NCBI RefSeq assembly: GCF_003722315.1
Contig: NZ_CP033580.1
Span: 62,001 to 126,000 of the forward strand
DNA from: Thermoanaerobacter ethanolicus JW 200
Lineage (GTDB): Bacteria; Bacillota; Thermoanaerobacteria; Thermoanaerobacterales; Thermoanaerobacteraceae
DNA length: 64,000 nucleotides
Direction: 5' to 3'
Position 1 is the first letter of the stretch. Every line of letters starts with the position of its first letter. The notes below the pieces were generated by a model that searched no databases, was not told where the DNA came from, and saw only the letters and a program-made list of their open reading frames with translations. The position numbers and the translations under genes are program-made. Below, piece by piece: positions 41,713 through 50,121 of the stretch.

Positions 41713-42107
41713 TTTTGGTAGATACATCTGTTCTAATATCTTTTCTGAAAGGCATAGAAAATGAAAAAGTAAAAAAATTTGAAGAAATAATACAGAATAA
41801 TATCCCCTTTGGAATAAACAATTTTATCTATCAAGAATTATTACAAGGAGCAAAAACTGAAAATGAATTTAACTTAATTAAAGAATATTTAGGCACACAA
41901 AAATTCTATGACCTAAAATATGGCACCAAATCTTATGAAAACGCTGCAAAATTGTATTTCAAGTGTAAGAAAAAAGGAATCACTATTCGCAGCACCATAG
42001 ATTTACTTATAGCAGAAACAGCCATTGAAAATAATTTATATTTGTTACACGATGATAAAGATTTTTCTTTAATTGCACAAGTTGATGAAAGATTAAAAGA
42101 GTATTGA
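41709..42107 (+). CDS. vapC: VapC-family PIN-domain ribonuclease toxin
   Basis: A 132-aa PIN domain. The acidic active site is present: D5 in ILVDTS, E in IYQELLQG, D in RSTIDLLIAETA, and D in HDDKDFSLIA. VapC toxins cut initiator tRNA or the sarcin-ricin loop; which one cannot be said. It overlaps vapB by ATGA and is followed by a terminator. A second, 3' fragment of nearly the same gene lies at 48960-49100. Confidence 0.93.
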   Translation: MILVDTSVLISFLKGIENEKVKKFEEIIQNNIPFGINNFIYQELLQGAKTENEFNLIKEYLGTQKFYDLKYGTKSYENAAKLYFKCKKKGITIRSTIDLLIAETAIENNLYLLHDDKDFSLIAQVDERLKEY

Positions 42108-42110
42108 TAA

Positions 42111-42142
42111 GGGCTGTCTTTTTTATTGACAGCCCATTTTTC
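42111..42142 (+). terminator. Intrinsic terminator behind vapBC
   Basis: GGGCTGTC (42111-42118) pairs with GACAGCCC (42128-42135), followed by ATTTTTCTT. Confidence 0.9.
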
Positions 42143-42236
42143 TTCAAACTATTGTTTATTACGCATCCAAGCATAAAAGCAAAAGACTTTAAATTACTCG
42201 CAAAAAGGTTTGTCAATAACCTGTTCCTAAATAAAT

Positions 42237-43739
42237 TTAATAGCTTTCTCCAAAAATCTTTTTATACAAATCTTCACCATAGCTTGTTTGAAGTGGTTTG
42301 CCTTCGGTTATTTTAAAAGTACGCTTTCCGTCGTTTCGTCTTTCGGCTCGTAAAAAAATAACATTCTCCAGTTTTTTATTATAAAAACTATAGGCAAATT
42401 CAAACAAATGTGTCACAAAGAAAACTTTGATGCGTTTTTCAATCAATGCAGTAATTATTTGCCTTGCAATTTCCGAACCTTCTCTTTCATTTGTCGCAGC
42501 AAATGATTCATTAAACAGTACCATGGAATTTGGCTTTATATTGTCTACTATATCACTCATTCTGCTAAGCTCTTCATCAAGCTTTCCACTTTTCATGGTA
42601 GCATCTTCTTTCCGTTTATAGTGGGTAAAAATCCCATCACATATGTTAGCAGAAAAATACTCGGCTGGCACAAACATACCACATTGCATCATCAACTGAG
42701 CCAAACCTATGCTTCGCAAAAAGGTAGATTTACCCCCTTGGTTAGCACCTGTAATTATTGCCAGATCTTTATTATCAGCATTTAAATCGTTGCCCACGAT
42801 TTTTTGTTTCATTGTCAAAGCCAAACAGACATCGTATAATCCTTTAAAAGAATGCCTACGTTCACTGGATGCTACCGGAATAGGAAAAGACACCGGCTCT
42901 CCAATTTGGGCAAGTTTCTCATATAAATTCAAACAGCCAATGTAAAAAGCCAATTCAGTCCGTAATATGTTAAAAAAACTGAGAATATGATCAGCAGACT
43001 GAGCAAGTGCATTTGCCACGAGGTTGATTCCTCTGTCTTTTAAGTCAGATAAAGCTCTTGCCCCGCTTTCATCGCGCTCACTTATATAAAAAGTATAAGC
43101 ATTCGGTCTTTTTGAAAAAATCCTGTCTATTAGACTTTGTTTTTTATCCTCCTGTTTGCGAAGAATATAATTGACACCTTTATTGCCTTTACCCAACTCA
43201 GCACTGATCAAAATTCCATCGCGAAATTCCAGTTCTTTTAAATGATTTTGGATACTTTCAAAATATTCATCATCAAGTTCTTTTTTGAGCATTGTAAAAA
43301 ACCTTTTAAAACCATATGATTCGAATTTATCAGCATGTTGGTCGGCAATACTCTTTAGTTTTTTCAGCATTTCCATAAACATATGCAATACATCCATTGA
43401 GCTATGAAGTATAGCTGCAGGGTACCTGGTGAAAATGCTAAAATAATACTTTTTCTCGTTTTCAATTGCTTCTACTGCTATATTATAGATATTCCTAACA
43501 ATGGAAGAATTTTTTAGAGAATCCTTCAGAACATCTTGGCGATATAATATTGTATCCAGATCACTATACACGCTGGATAAAACAGATTTTTTGGCTACTT
43601 CAAATAAAAAATTATCACCAAGGGACATAGCATTGAACAAAGTGTTTAATTCTAAATCCTGTATCAATGCTTCTTCGTTCGAGGGCAATTTTTGTTGCAG
43701 GTCAAAATCATGATCTCTATACATAAGTAAAACTTTCAT
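42237..43739 (-). CDS. MutS-like ATPase, second gene of a MutS pair
   Basis: A 500-aa protein with MutS core (helical lever, about 40-330) and C-terminal ABC-type ATPase: Walker A GANQGGKST, then Walker B-like NSMVLFNESFAATNEREG and a switch His in VFFVTHLFEFAY. It has no mismatch-recognition domain I (no F-x-E), no connector domain, no Smr nuclease domain and is much shorter than MutS (about 850 aa) or MutS2 (about 790 aa). Start at ATG 43739 (GGAGAGG upstream) overlaps the previous MutS-like gene by 4 nt. Together they are under a fluoride riboswitch. Function unknown; perhaps one half of a heterodimeric clamp acting on DNA or RNA. Confidence 0.85.
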   Translation of the reverse strand: MKVLLMYRDHDFDLQQKLPSNEEALIQDLELNTLFNAMSLGDNFLFEVAKKSVLSSVYSDLDTILYRQDVLKDSLKNSSIVRNIYNIAVEAIENEKKYYFSIFTRYPAAILHSSMDVLHMFMEMLKKLKSIADQHADKFESYGFKRFFTMLKKELDDEYFESIQNHLKELEFRDGILISAELGKGNKGVNYILRKQEDKKQSLIDRIFSKRPNAYTFYISERDESGARALSDLKDRGINLVANALAQSADHILSFFNILRTELAFYIGCLNLYEKLAQIGEPVSFPIPVASSERRHSFKGLYDVCLALTMKQKIVGNDLNADNKDLAIITGANQGGKSTFLRSIGLAQLMMQCGMFVPAEYFSANICDGIFTHYKRKEDATMKSGKLDEELSRMSDIVDNIKPNSMVLFNESFAATNEREGSEIARQIITALIEKRIKVFFVTHLFEFAYSFYNKKLENVIFLRAERRNDGKRTFKITEGKPLQTSYGEDLYKKIFGESY

Positions 43740-45271
43740 GATTTTATCCTCTCCTTTAAGCAATTATACGTTAGCCTGTATTTTTCAGCAATTGATATGG
43801 CGTATGAAAGCCCATCAGGAGGTCTTCTAACAATTTTATATGTGCGCAATGCCGGATTCTCAGGAACTACCGTACTGACCATACTTACAATTTTTTCGCT
43901 TAAGAATGCCAATTCATCTATAAATGTTACCCAGACGCACAGCACATCTAATTGTATTATTTTTTCCATTATCTTCTTACTTAAAAATAATGCGTCTTTT
44001 GCTGTGGTAGAGGTAAAAATTTCATTCATTATTATAATACTGTTTGATGTCGCATGAGCAAGAATATTGTGAATTCTAAACAATTCATCTTCCAGTTTTC
44101 CACGAAGATCTTTAATATTTTCTTCCTTTTCAAAATGTGTAAATAGTTTATCAAAAAGAAAGAGTTGCGCTTCCTTTCCGGGAACAGGGCAGCCTATACT
44201 GGCCAAATAATGCAATTGTCCAAAAGTGCGTGCAAATGTTGTTTTGCCTCCCTGGTTCGGACCGGTAATTACAAATATACGCTCTTTACCTTTTAAATAA
44301 AAATCATTACAAACAACAGCCGAATTTTCGTTGATGAGTTTATAAGCCAGAGCTAAATCAAATCCTTCGTAATTATAAACTTCCTTGCATTTACTAGATA
44401 TTTGTGGATAACAAAATTTTAGTCCAGCGCGCTTGAATAGTGCCATATATTCCAAATAAGCAATATAAAATTGTACTTCCCTATCAAAAGTAGCTATTGT
44501 CTCGTCTAAATAATCACTATTTTTCATACAATAATTATCAAGATTAGAAAATATATCATGATATAACTGAGCTACTAAATCCAATATTTTTGCTTCGACA
44601 TGGTTCATATCTGGCCAATCAGAAAATTTGACTTTATAATCCTTTGCTGCTTCCTGTTTGAATTTTTCAAACGTTTTTTCTACTTCTATACTGTAATCAA
44701 TTTCAGATTCATATTTACGAACCGTCACACGGTTACCTTTTATTAACAAGCAATATTTTACTGTAGACAAATCAGCTTTAAGTTTTTTCGTTTCACTCAG
44801 TAGCAGCTGAAAACGGTCAGAATTAATATAATCTATCAAATATTGACGAAATGCTAAAAAACCACGAGATTTTAACTCTACAGAAGACAAGTCTTCTACT
44901 AAATCAGTAATTGCATCACAGTAGATTTCTACAGCATCCAAAAACCATCTTTCTTTCTGGTATTTGTAGTAAAGTTTGTCTGCTTGAGCAAGGTGTTTGC
45001 GCATTTCTTGCATTTTTTCCGCAAATGATTTTATATCCTCAAGCAAAACTTCATTTTCAAGATCTTGCATTATTTCATGGCGATACTTGATAGTATCAAT
45101 ATCGTTTAAAGGAGTGTAAAAAAACAGTTTTAAATTATATTCTTCTTTGCCTCTTGTTATGACATCTATAATTTGATCAAGATTTAAGTCAACAAAAAAA
45201 TCAGGCGCTTCGAATGTTTCTTTTTTTACTCCATCTTCGTTTTTTTCAAATAATATGCTATGGAAAGGCAT
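43736..45271 (-). CDS. MutS-like ATPase, first gene of a MutS pair
   Basis: A 511-aa paralogue of the downstream protein. An N-terminal block (MPFHSILFEKNEDG) is followed by helical MutS lever/clamp-type sequence and a C-terminal ATPase: GPNQGGKTTFARTFGQL (Walker A), NSIIIMNEIFTSTTAKDAL (Walker B region) and VLCVWVTFIDELAFL, where the usual switch His is missing (TFID instead of TH). Thus the two ATPase sites of a heterodimer would not be equal. I used ATG 45271 with GGGAGG 8 nt before it. It follows a riboswitch leader; the pair is transcribed leftward. No mutL is near. Confidence 0.85.
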   Translation of the reverse strand: MPFHSILFEKNEDGVKKETFEAPDFFVDLNLDQIIDVITRGKEEYNLKLFFYTPLNDIDTIKYRHEIMQDLENEVLLEDIKSFAEKMQEMRKHLAQADKLYYKYQKERWFLDAVEIYCDAITDLVEDLSSVELKSRGFLAFRQYLIDYINSDRFQLLLSETKKLKADLSTVKYCLLIKGNRVTVRKYESEIDYSIEVEKTFEKFKQEAAKDYKVKFSDWPDMNHVEAKILDLVAQLYHDIFSNLDNYCMKNSDYLDETIATFDREVQFYIAYLEYMALFKRAGLKFCYPQISSKCKEVYNYEGFDLALAYKLINENSAVVCNDFYLKGKERIFVITGPNQGGKTTFARTFGQLHYLASIGCPVPGKEAQLFLFDKLFTHFEKEENIKDLRGKLEDELFRIHNILAHATSNSIIIMNEIFTSTTAKDALFLSKKIMEKIIQLDVLCVWVTFIDELAFLSEKIVSMVSTVVPENPALRTYKIVRRPPDGLSYAISIAEKYRLTYNCLKERIKS

Positions 45272-45317
45272 AAGAAAGTACCTCCCTTTCAAAGTTGTAG
45301 GCAAATGCACTAAATAC

Positions 45318-45411
45318 AAAAAAGCTGACAACCCCTACGTTTTTACCGTAGAAGCCATCAGCTGTTTATCAGCAGTTCGGATTTTCCAAAAGGGGGCTTC
45401 ATCCCTTTTTG
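45318..45411 (-). promoter_or_regulatory. Fluoride riboswitch (crcB motif) with overlapping transcription terminator
   Basis: On the reverse strand from about 45411: AAAAGGGATGAAGCCCCC, then after a short arm AACTGCTGATAAACAGC and CTGATGGCTTCTAC, ending near 45346. This matches the fluoride aptamer pattern GAUG-x-x-GCC ... AACUGC-loop-GCAG ... CUGAUGGC-x-UCUAC, including the GAAGCC/GGCTTC pseudoknot partners. The sequence AGCTGATGGCTTCTACG (45363-45347) can alternatively pair with CGTAG...GTCAGCT (45340-45324), followed by six T (45323-45318), an intrinsic terminator. So fluoride binding should prevent termination and turn on the MutS-like pair. Seen by eye; no covariance model was run. Confidence 0.88.
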
Positions 45412-45414
45412 AAT

Positions 45415-45443
45415 ATTATATCACTTTTTTATGAAGCCTGCAA
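45415..45443 (-). promoter_or_regulatory. Promoter of the fluoride riboswitch-MutS operon
   Basis: On the reverse strand TTGCAG (45443-45438), a 17-nt spacer and TATAAT (45420-45415), a few bases before the aptamer 5' end. Confidence 0.8.
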
Positions 45444-45659
45444 GAATATGTGAAAATTTACTTCAAAGCATAATGTTTATGTTTATTTGTTTAAAATAAA
45501 AAGATTTTTGTATTGTTTTATATCCAAATTTTGTAATACTGCTTATTATTCTATAAGTAAACTTAACAATATAAAATACTAGATATCATTATTTTGTAGT
45601 ATAATGATAATATGAGAAAAATAAATATTCATTCATTTTATGTTTTGGGAGGGATCTTA

Positions 45660-45983
45660 TTGAATAAAGGTAAAAGTATAACATTCAATACTTTAATACA
45701 TTGGGAAGAATTTCGCAAGCGTATTATAGTTGAAGGCATTATAACAGGTTTCTTTGTTGGATTGATTATTGCTATTTTAAGATATATTCTTGAAAAAACA
45801 AATATTCTTGTAATAAGTGTATACAAAATTCTTCATACAAATCCTTACTTGTTAATTGGCTGGATAATTTTCCTTTCTCTAATAGGCTTATTATTGGGTA
45901 TAATAGTGAAAAAAGAACCTATGATAAGCGGTAGCGGTATACCTCAAGTTGAAGGCATGATTATCGGTTATATAAAAGTTAAC
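45660..45983 (+). pseudogene. CLC-family chloride channel/antiporter, 5' fragment
   Basis: Start TTG 45660 has GGGAGGG 6 nt upstream; an earlier ATG (45612) is closer to the predicted transcription start. The fragment has TM segments and the first selectivity-filter motif GSGIPQVEGMI, then GYIKVN, where homology stops at about 45983. Behind it the frame runs a few more codons to TGA 46016 within inserted DNA. It continues in the right-hand fragment from 47641, starting with VNWLRVLLLK. Lost function is likely unless the insertion is excised. Confidence 0.85.
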
Positions 45984-46130
45984 ACGAAAATAGACTATCT
46001 AAAAGGAGAATTTTGAACATTGACAACTGCATAGGCTTAAACATCCAGCCAGAAAAAAGGTAATAAATATTAAACCAATGCTTTAAAAGCATCAGCTGGG
46101 AATTTTTGTAAAGTTATCTAATTATACTAC

Positions 46131-47383
46131 TTAAATTTGGGACACTGTTACTTCTAAACCCAACTTGCGAGCTTCGTTAATAATCCGTTTAACGCGAATT
46201 ATTTCCTGTTTCTTTCGCACTTCATCGAAAATTCTTTCATCATAGTCAGTGTTATTTTTAAGCATAGTATAAATGATAACTAATATTTTCCTGGCAAGTG
46301 CTACTACCGCTTTTTTTGTACCACGGCGCTGCTTTACTTTCCAATACCATGTGGCAAGATATGAATCCCTTATGCGGGTTATACTCCATGCTACTTCACA
46401 CAGTATCCTCTTTATATAAGTGTTTCCTTTTGTTACTCGAGTGGACTTTTTTTTCCCGCACTTTCATTATTACCGGGACTTAATCCTGCCCATGAGCAAA
46501 TGTGCTCTGCAGTCTTGAATTTATCCATATCTGTACCTATTTCAGCAATTATTGCAGCAGCTGCCGTTACATCTATGCCAGGTATTCCATCTAGCTGTTC
46601 AATCTGTCTCTTGTATTTTTCAATCTCAGCATTAATACTCTCTTCTATCTCATAAAGATGTTTATACGTTTCATCTAAATGATTGAGTAAAAGCTTTAAA
46701 AATTCTCTTTGATGCTTATTCATTCTACCATTAATTGATAGCTTTATGTCTTCTATTTTACTGCGTGCTCTCCCTCTTACATAATTTTCAACTTCTTTAG
46801 CTGTTATACTTCCATGCTCTGCTATATGGTCTATTATCGCTCTACCTGATACGCCAAATATATCTGTCAAAAAATTTGAAAGCTTAAATCCACAGCTTTG
46901 TAAATGCTTCTCTATACGATTTTTTTGAGAAGATATCTCTTCAATTATGCTTTTGCGATATCTCGTAAGGTTGCGTAATTCTCGAATTTCTTGCGGAGGA
47001 ATAAAGCTTCCACTTAAAAGACCAGCTCTTAATAAAGTAGCAATCCATTCTGCATCTTTCATATCAGTTTTTTTACCGGGTACATTCTTCATATGTTTTG
47101 CATTAGCTACTATGATTGATATGTTACCATCAAAAGCACTTTCGAGTACGTTATATACGGGTTGCCAGTATATCCCTGTACTCTCCATGGCAACATGATG
47201 ACAGTTTTCTGTTTCAAGCCATGTTTTTAATTCTTCAAGGTCTTTTAATAAAGTGGAAAATGTTCTTATCGTTTTTTCCGGCTTTTCATCATTGACAGAA
47301 CCTTTAAGCAAACAAGCCACTATTGTTTCTTTGTGAACATCTAGTCCACAGCAAACTTCTAGTAAATCCTGCATTTTCTTCAC
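46131..47383 (-). pseudogene. IS110-family transposase, frameshifted at an A8 run
   Basis: The N-terminal RuvC-like DEDD domain is intact (CCGLDVHKETIVACL; HVAMESTGIYWQPV; MKNVPGKKTDMKDAEWIATLLRAGL), followed by a helical region and the transposase_20 block (IEQLDGIPGIDVTAAAAIIAEIG, SWAGLSPGNNESAGKK). The frame then stops at 46433. Shifting at the run of eight A (46447-46454) restores KKSTRVTKGNTYIKRILCEVAWSITRIRDSYLA...LARKILVIIYTML up to a stop at 46131. A length of nine A would keep the frame. The catalytic Ser region of the C-terminal domain is beyond the shift, so activity needs slippage on the A-run or is lost. Confidence 0.85.
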
Positions 47384-47640
47384 TCCTGTTAAATTTATTA
47401 CAGGGTTGATTACCTGAGAAAAATAAGAAACTTAACACCCGTGCTGTTCCCATATTGCCTTAATATGGGGCGACAATTGGTTGTGCTCAAAGGTAATCAA
47501 GTTAGGTTAATTCACGAGGTATTAATCCATCAGCATTAAATCAACCTTTGACCCTGTTAATTTTAGTTTACCAAAAAACTAGTTTCTTGCAACTTGAAAA
47601 TTTATTTTCATCTATGGTTGTGCTTTGTTAAGCATGGAGG
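47384..47640 (-). ncRNA. Candidate bridge RNA region in the transposase-proximal end of the IS110-type element
   Basis: About 257 bp without an ORF upstream of the transposase. It contains an 8-bp hairpin (47449-47456 with 47462-47469, loop of 5) enclosed by a perfect 10-bp long-range pairing (TTGATTACCT 47406-47415 with AGGTAATCAA 47491-47500), and outer ACAGGGT/ACCCTGT complementarity. Internal loops of such a fold are where target- and donor-binding segments are found in known bridge RNAs. Strand and ends are inferred from family knowledge, not shown. Confidence 0.45.
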
Positions 47641-48888
47641 GTTAATTGGTTACGAGTTTTATTGTTAAAGCTCATAGGTACTATTTTAGCGATAGGTGCA
47701 GGACTTTCTTTAGGACGCGAAGGTCCATGTGTGCAAATTGGTTCTTCAATCGGACAAGGAATAAGTAGGTTGTTTGGTAGATTTAGAGTTGAAGAAAAAT
47801 ACCTTCTTACATGTGGAGCTAGTGCAGGGCTTGCAGCAGCTTTTAATGCACCACTTGCAGGAGTTATTTTTGCTCTTGAAGAACTGCATAAAAATTTCTC
47901 ACCATTGGTACTTGTATCTAGTATGGTTTCATCACTTACATCAACTTTTGTAGCTGGTGAACTATTAGGAATCAAACCTATTTTTAATCTGAAAAATCTA
48001 GCAGTAATGCCGCTTAATAATTATCTTTATCTTATTTTACTTGGAATTATCGTTGGGTTATGTGGAATTGTATTTAATAAAACTCTTTTAAAAACTCAAG
48101 ATATATATAACATGTTAAAAATAAAATCACATATGAAGCCAATAATACCTCTTATTATATCTGTTGCAGTTGGACTATGGATACCTATGGCACTTGGCGG
48201 CGGTGAAAGTCTTGTCGATACATTAAGTAAAGATAGTTTTAGTTTAAAATTTTTAATTTTGCTATTGATTGTTAAATTTTTATTTACTATGGTAAGCTAT
48301 GGCTCAGGTGTACCAGGAGGTATTTTTATGCCTCTCCTTATAATAGGTTCACTGATTGGCAACATATACGGAACTGTAATAATTAACATAATGCATATAA
48401 ACCCTATTTATATCAAAAATTTTATTGTATTTGCTATGGCAGGATATTTTGCTGCTATAGTTAGGGCACCGATAACAGGTAGTTTGCTCGTAACTGAAAT
48501 GACCGGTTCATTTTCTCATTTGTTGGCCCTAAGCACTGTCTCTATAACGGCATACCTTTCATCAGATTTGTTCTCAAATATGCCGATTTATGAATCTTTG
48601 TTAGAACGTCTGCCAATAAAGAAAGGACAAAAATCTATTACCGCCAATAAAAAAAGAAAGACGATTTTCGAAATGCCTGTTTGTGTAGGCTCAAGTTTAG
48701 ATGGCAAAAAATTAAAGGATATTAGTTTGCCCCAAAGTTGCTTACTTGTTGGCATAAAGAGGGGAACGCATGAATTAATACCAAAGGGAAATACGAAAAT
48801 TCTAGCCGGCGATTATCTAGTAGTCCTTGCAGATGAAGATAAAGCTACAGAAATTAGAGAAATTTTGTTGAATATGACACAGAAGTGA
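47641..48888 (+). pseudogene. CLC-family chloride channel/antiporter, 3' fragment with RCK_C domain
   Basis: In-frame from 47641, reading VNWLRVLLLKLIG, then the second filter motif GREGPCVQIGSS, the third GGIFMPLLIIGS in YGSGVPGGIFMP, and further TMs. A C-terminal TrkA-C/RCK_C domain (about the last 75 residues: MPVCVGSSLDGKKLKDISLPQSCLLVGIKRG) follows. Filter residues are the Cl- type (GSGIPQ, GREGP, GxFxP), not those of the fluoride-specific CLC-F group. A product starting at an internal codon near 47662 would lack the first part of the channel. Confidence 0.88.
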
Positions 48889-48898
48889 ACAAATCTTA

Positions 48899-48959
48899 AA
48901 TAGACACGGGGACGGTTTCTTTGTCCGAGTCGGACAAATGAACCGTCCCCGTGTCTATT
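48899..48959. repeat. 61-bp REP-like palindrome, probable terminator
   Basis: Arms of 30 bp (48899-48928 and 48930-48959) match except at two positions; the core motif is GACACGGGGACGGTT. It is GC-rich in an AT-rich region. It has no T-run of note. Related motifs occur at 30048-30078 and 55879-55944. Confidence 0.9.
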
Positions 48960-49100
48960 GGGAAAAAGGGAATCACCATTCGCAGCACTATAGATTTACT
49001 CATAGCACAAACAGCCATTGAAAACAATTTATATTTGTTGCACGATGATAAAGATTTTTCCTTAATTGCACAAGTTGATGAAAGATTAAAAGAGTACTAA
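48960..49100 (+). pseudogene. vapC 3' fragment
   Basis: 46 codons, GKKGITIRSTIDLLIAQTAIENNLY and LHDDKDFSLIAQVDERLKEY, then TAA. This is identical to the C-terminal third of the VapC at 41709-42107 except for two residues (K to G at the first codon and E to Q at AETA to AQTA). There is no start and no antitoxin; the left end abuts the 61-bp palindrome. It holds only two of the four catalytic acids. Confidence 0.9.
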
Positions 49101-49144
49101 AAAGAAGTCTGTATAAAAAAGTAGCAGCCTTTTTTATTATGTAT

Positions 49145-50011
49145 TTATTGCACTGGAAGAACTTCAGCAGCACGTTCCAGTTCGTAACCTTCCGGAGTAA
49201 CCATTCGAAAAAGCATTATTCGGCTCTTTGTTTCTTTATCCACCATTATCCCAGCATCACTATAGTTTATCCTCACCGTTTGGTAACCTTGAAGTTGAGG
49301 TTCAACTACCACCAACCATTCATCATCCAATCGGTAGATTTCTTTAACCTTATGAGATAATAGCCATAGTTCAAAAGAATGTGATGAATTAAAAGAACTG
49401 CCGACTGGTTTTTCCCAGTCTTCTGAAAATCCAATCATGTAATACAACCCTGCTCCTTCAGAAAGTCCTCCGGTATAAATGAAAAAGTTGCGTTGAGCAC
49501 AACTAATAAGTTGTGTTATGTCACTATATTTTCCTCCCATAAAGGTACTATGCCAAGCTTTAGAGTAAATAGGTCGAATCCAGCTATCATCTTCGCTGGT
49601 AATTTCAAAAGGAACTTTACAACCAAGCGAACGGATATCTTGAATAGAATGAATCTTATTTTGTTCTAAGAACTGTTTAATTTGTTCTCTGTTCCAATCG
49701 TTCACTATTGTGTTAGGTTGTTCTGGCTCAATGGCATGTAACCTCTCCAACAGCTTTGAAGTTATTTTTACTGTATAACCTTCACTGCTCTGTTCCAACT
49801 GGACATCAGCACCTAATGCTTTAGCAATCCACTTTACAGGGACCATAGTTCTTCCGTTAATAATTTGCGGTGGAACGTCTGGTTTGATTTCTTGGCCGTT
49901 AACAATGATCTTAATATGATTAGAAATCTTAATATGATTAGATGCGAAAACACCTGCAGCAAAGGCTAGTATTAACATGACAACACCTGTAACTACTGAC
50001 CACTTCTTCAT
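49145..50011 (-). CDS. Exported protein with copper-amine-oxidase-N-terminal (stalk) domain
   Basis: A 288-aa protein. It has a signal peptide (about 1-24, VVTGVVMLILAFAAGVFAS). Next comes a stalk domain (KIIVNGQEIKPDVPPQIINGRTMVPVKWIAKALGADV) of the kind found on clostridial surface proteins, and an unrecognised C-terminal domain of about 190 residues. A 15-nt tandem duplication (49907-49940) gives SNHIKISNHIKI right after the signal cleavage region. The start is ATG 50011 or the preceding GTG, after GGGGG. Upstream is copy B of the 62-bp element; downstream, convergent, is the vapC fragment. Role unknown; surface attachment or sensing is possible. Confidence 0.75.
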   Translation of the reverse strand: MKKWSVVTGVVMLILAFAAGVFASNHIKISNHIKIIVNGQEIKPDVPPQIINGRTMVPVKWIAKALGADVQLEQSSEGYTVKITSKLLERLHAIEPEQPNTIVNDWNREQIKQFLEQNKIHSIQDIRSLGCKVPFEITSEDDSWIRPIYSKAWHSTFMGGKYSDITQLISCAQRNFFIYTGGLSEGAGLYYMIGFSEDWEKPVGSSFNSSHSFELWLLSHKVKEIYRLDDEWLVVVEPQLQGYQTVRINYSDAGIMVDKETKSRIMLFRMVTPEGYELERAAEVLPVQ

Positions 50012-50059
50012 CACTGGTAAAATCCCCCTGCTTGTATTTTTTATTTCATTATACCACTT

Positions 50060-50121
50060 TAAATGTTAAAATTTATTAAAAAATTATTAAGTTTTGTTTA
50101 TAAAATGGTTACAGTGTAAAT
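50060..50121. repeat. Copy B of the 62-bp repeated upstream element
   Basis: 58 of 62 bases match 41361-41422. It lies between the exported stalk-domain gene (leftward) and the sigma factor gene (rightward). The remainder up to 50290 has no other recognisable site. Confidence 0.8.

Larger units (their letters stand above)
45983..47645 (-). mobile_element. IS110-family-like element inserted in the CLC gene
   Basis: About 1.66 kb of DNA separates two exactly matching halves of a CLC gene; the five bases GTTAA occur on both sides (45978-45982 and 47641-47645), so the edges are known only to within that overlap. No terminal inverted repeats are seen, as expected for the IS110 family. The transposase (46131-47383) runs leftward, leaving about 258 bp of non-coding DNA before it and about 150 bp after it. 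IS110 elements integrate by a bridge-RNA-guided recombinase, and their longer non-coding end encodes that RNA. Confidence 0.85.

Noticed and set aside
42237-45271. Naming the pair mutS or mutS2
   Set aside because: Both lack the mismatch-recognition or Smr domains and are far too short, so such symbols would mislead.
45660-48888. Fluoride-specific CLC (CLC-F) as the identity of the split channel gene
   Set aside because: The filter motifs are those of chloride-type CLC proteins and there is an RCK_C domain, unlike CLC-F.
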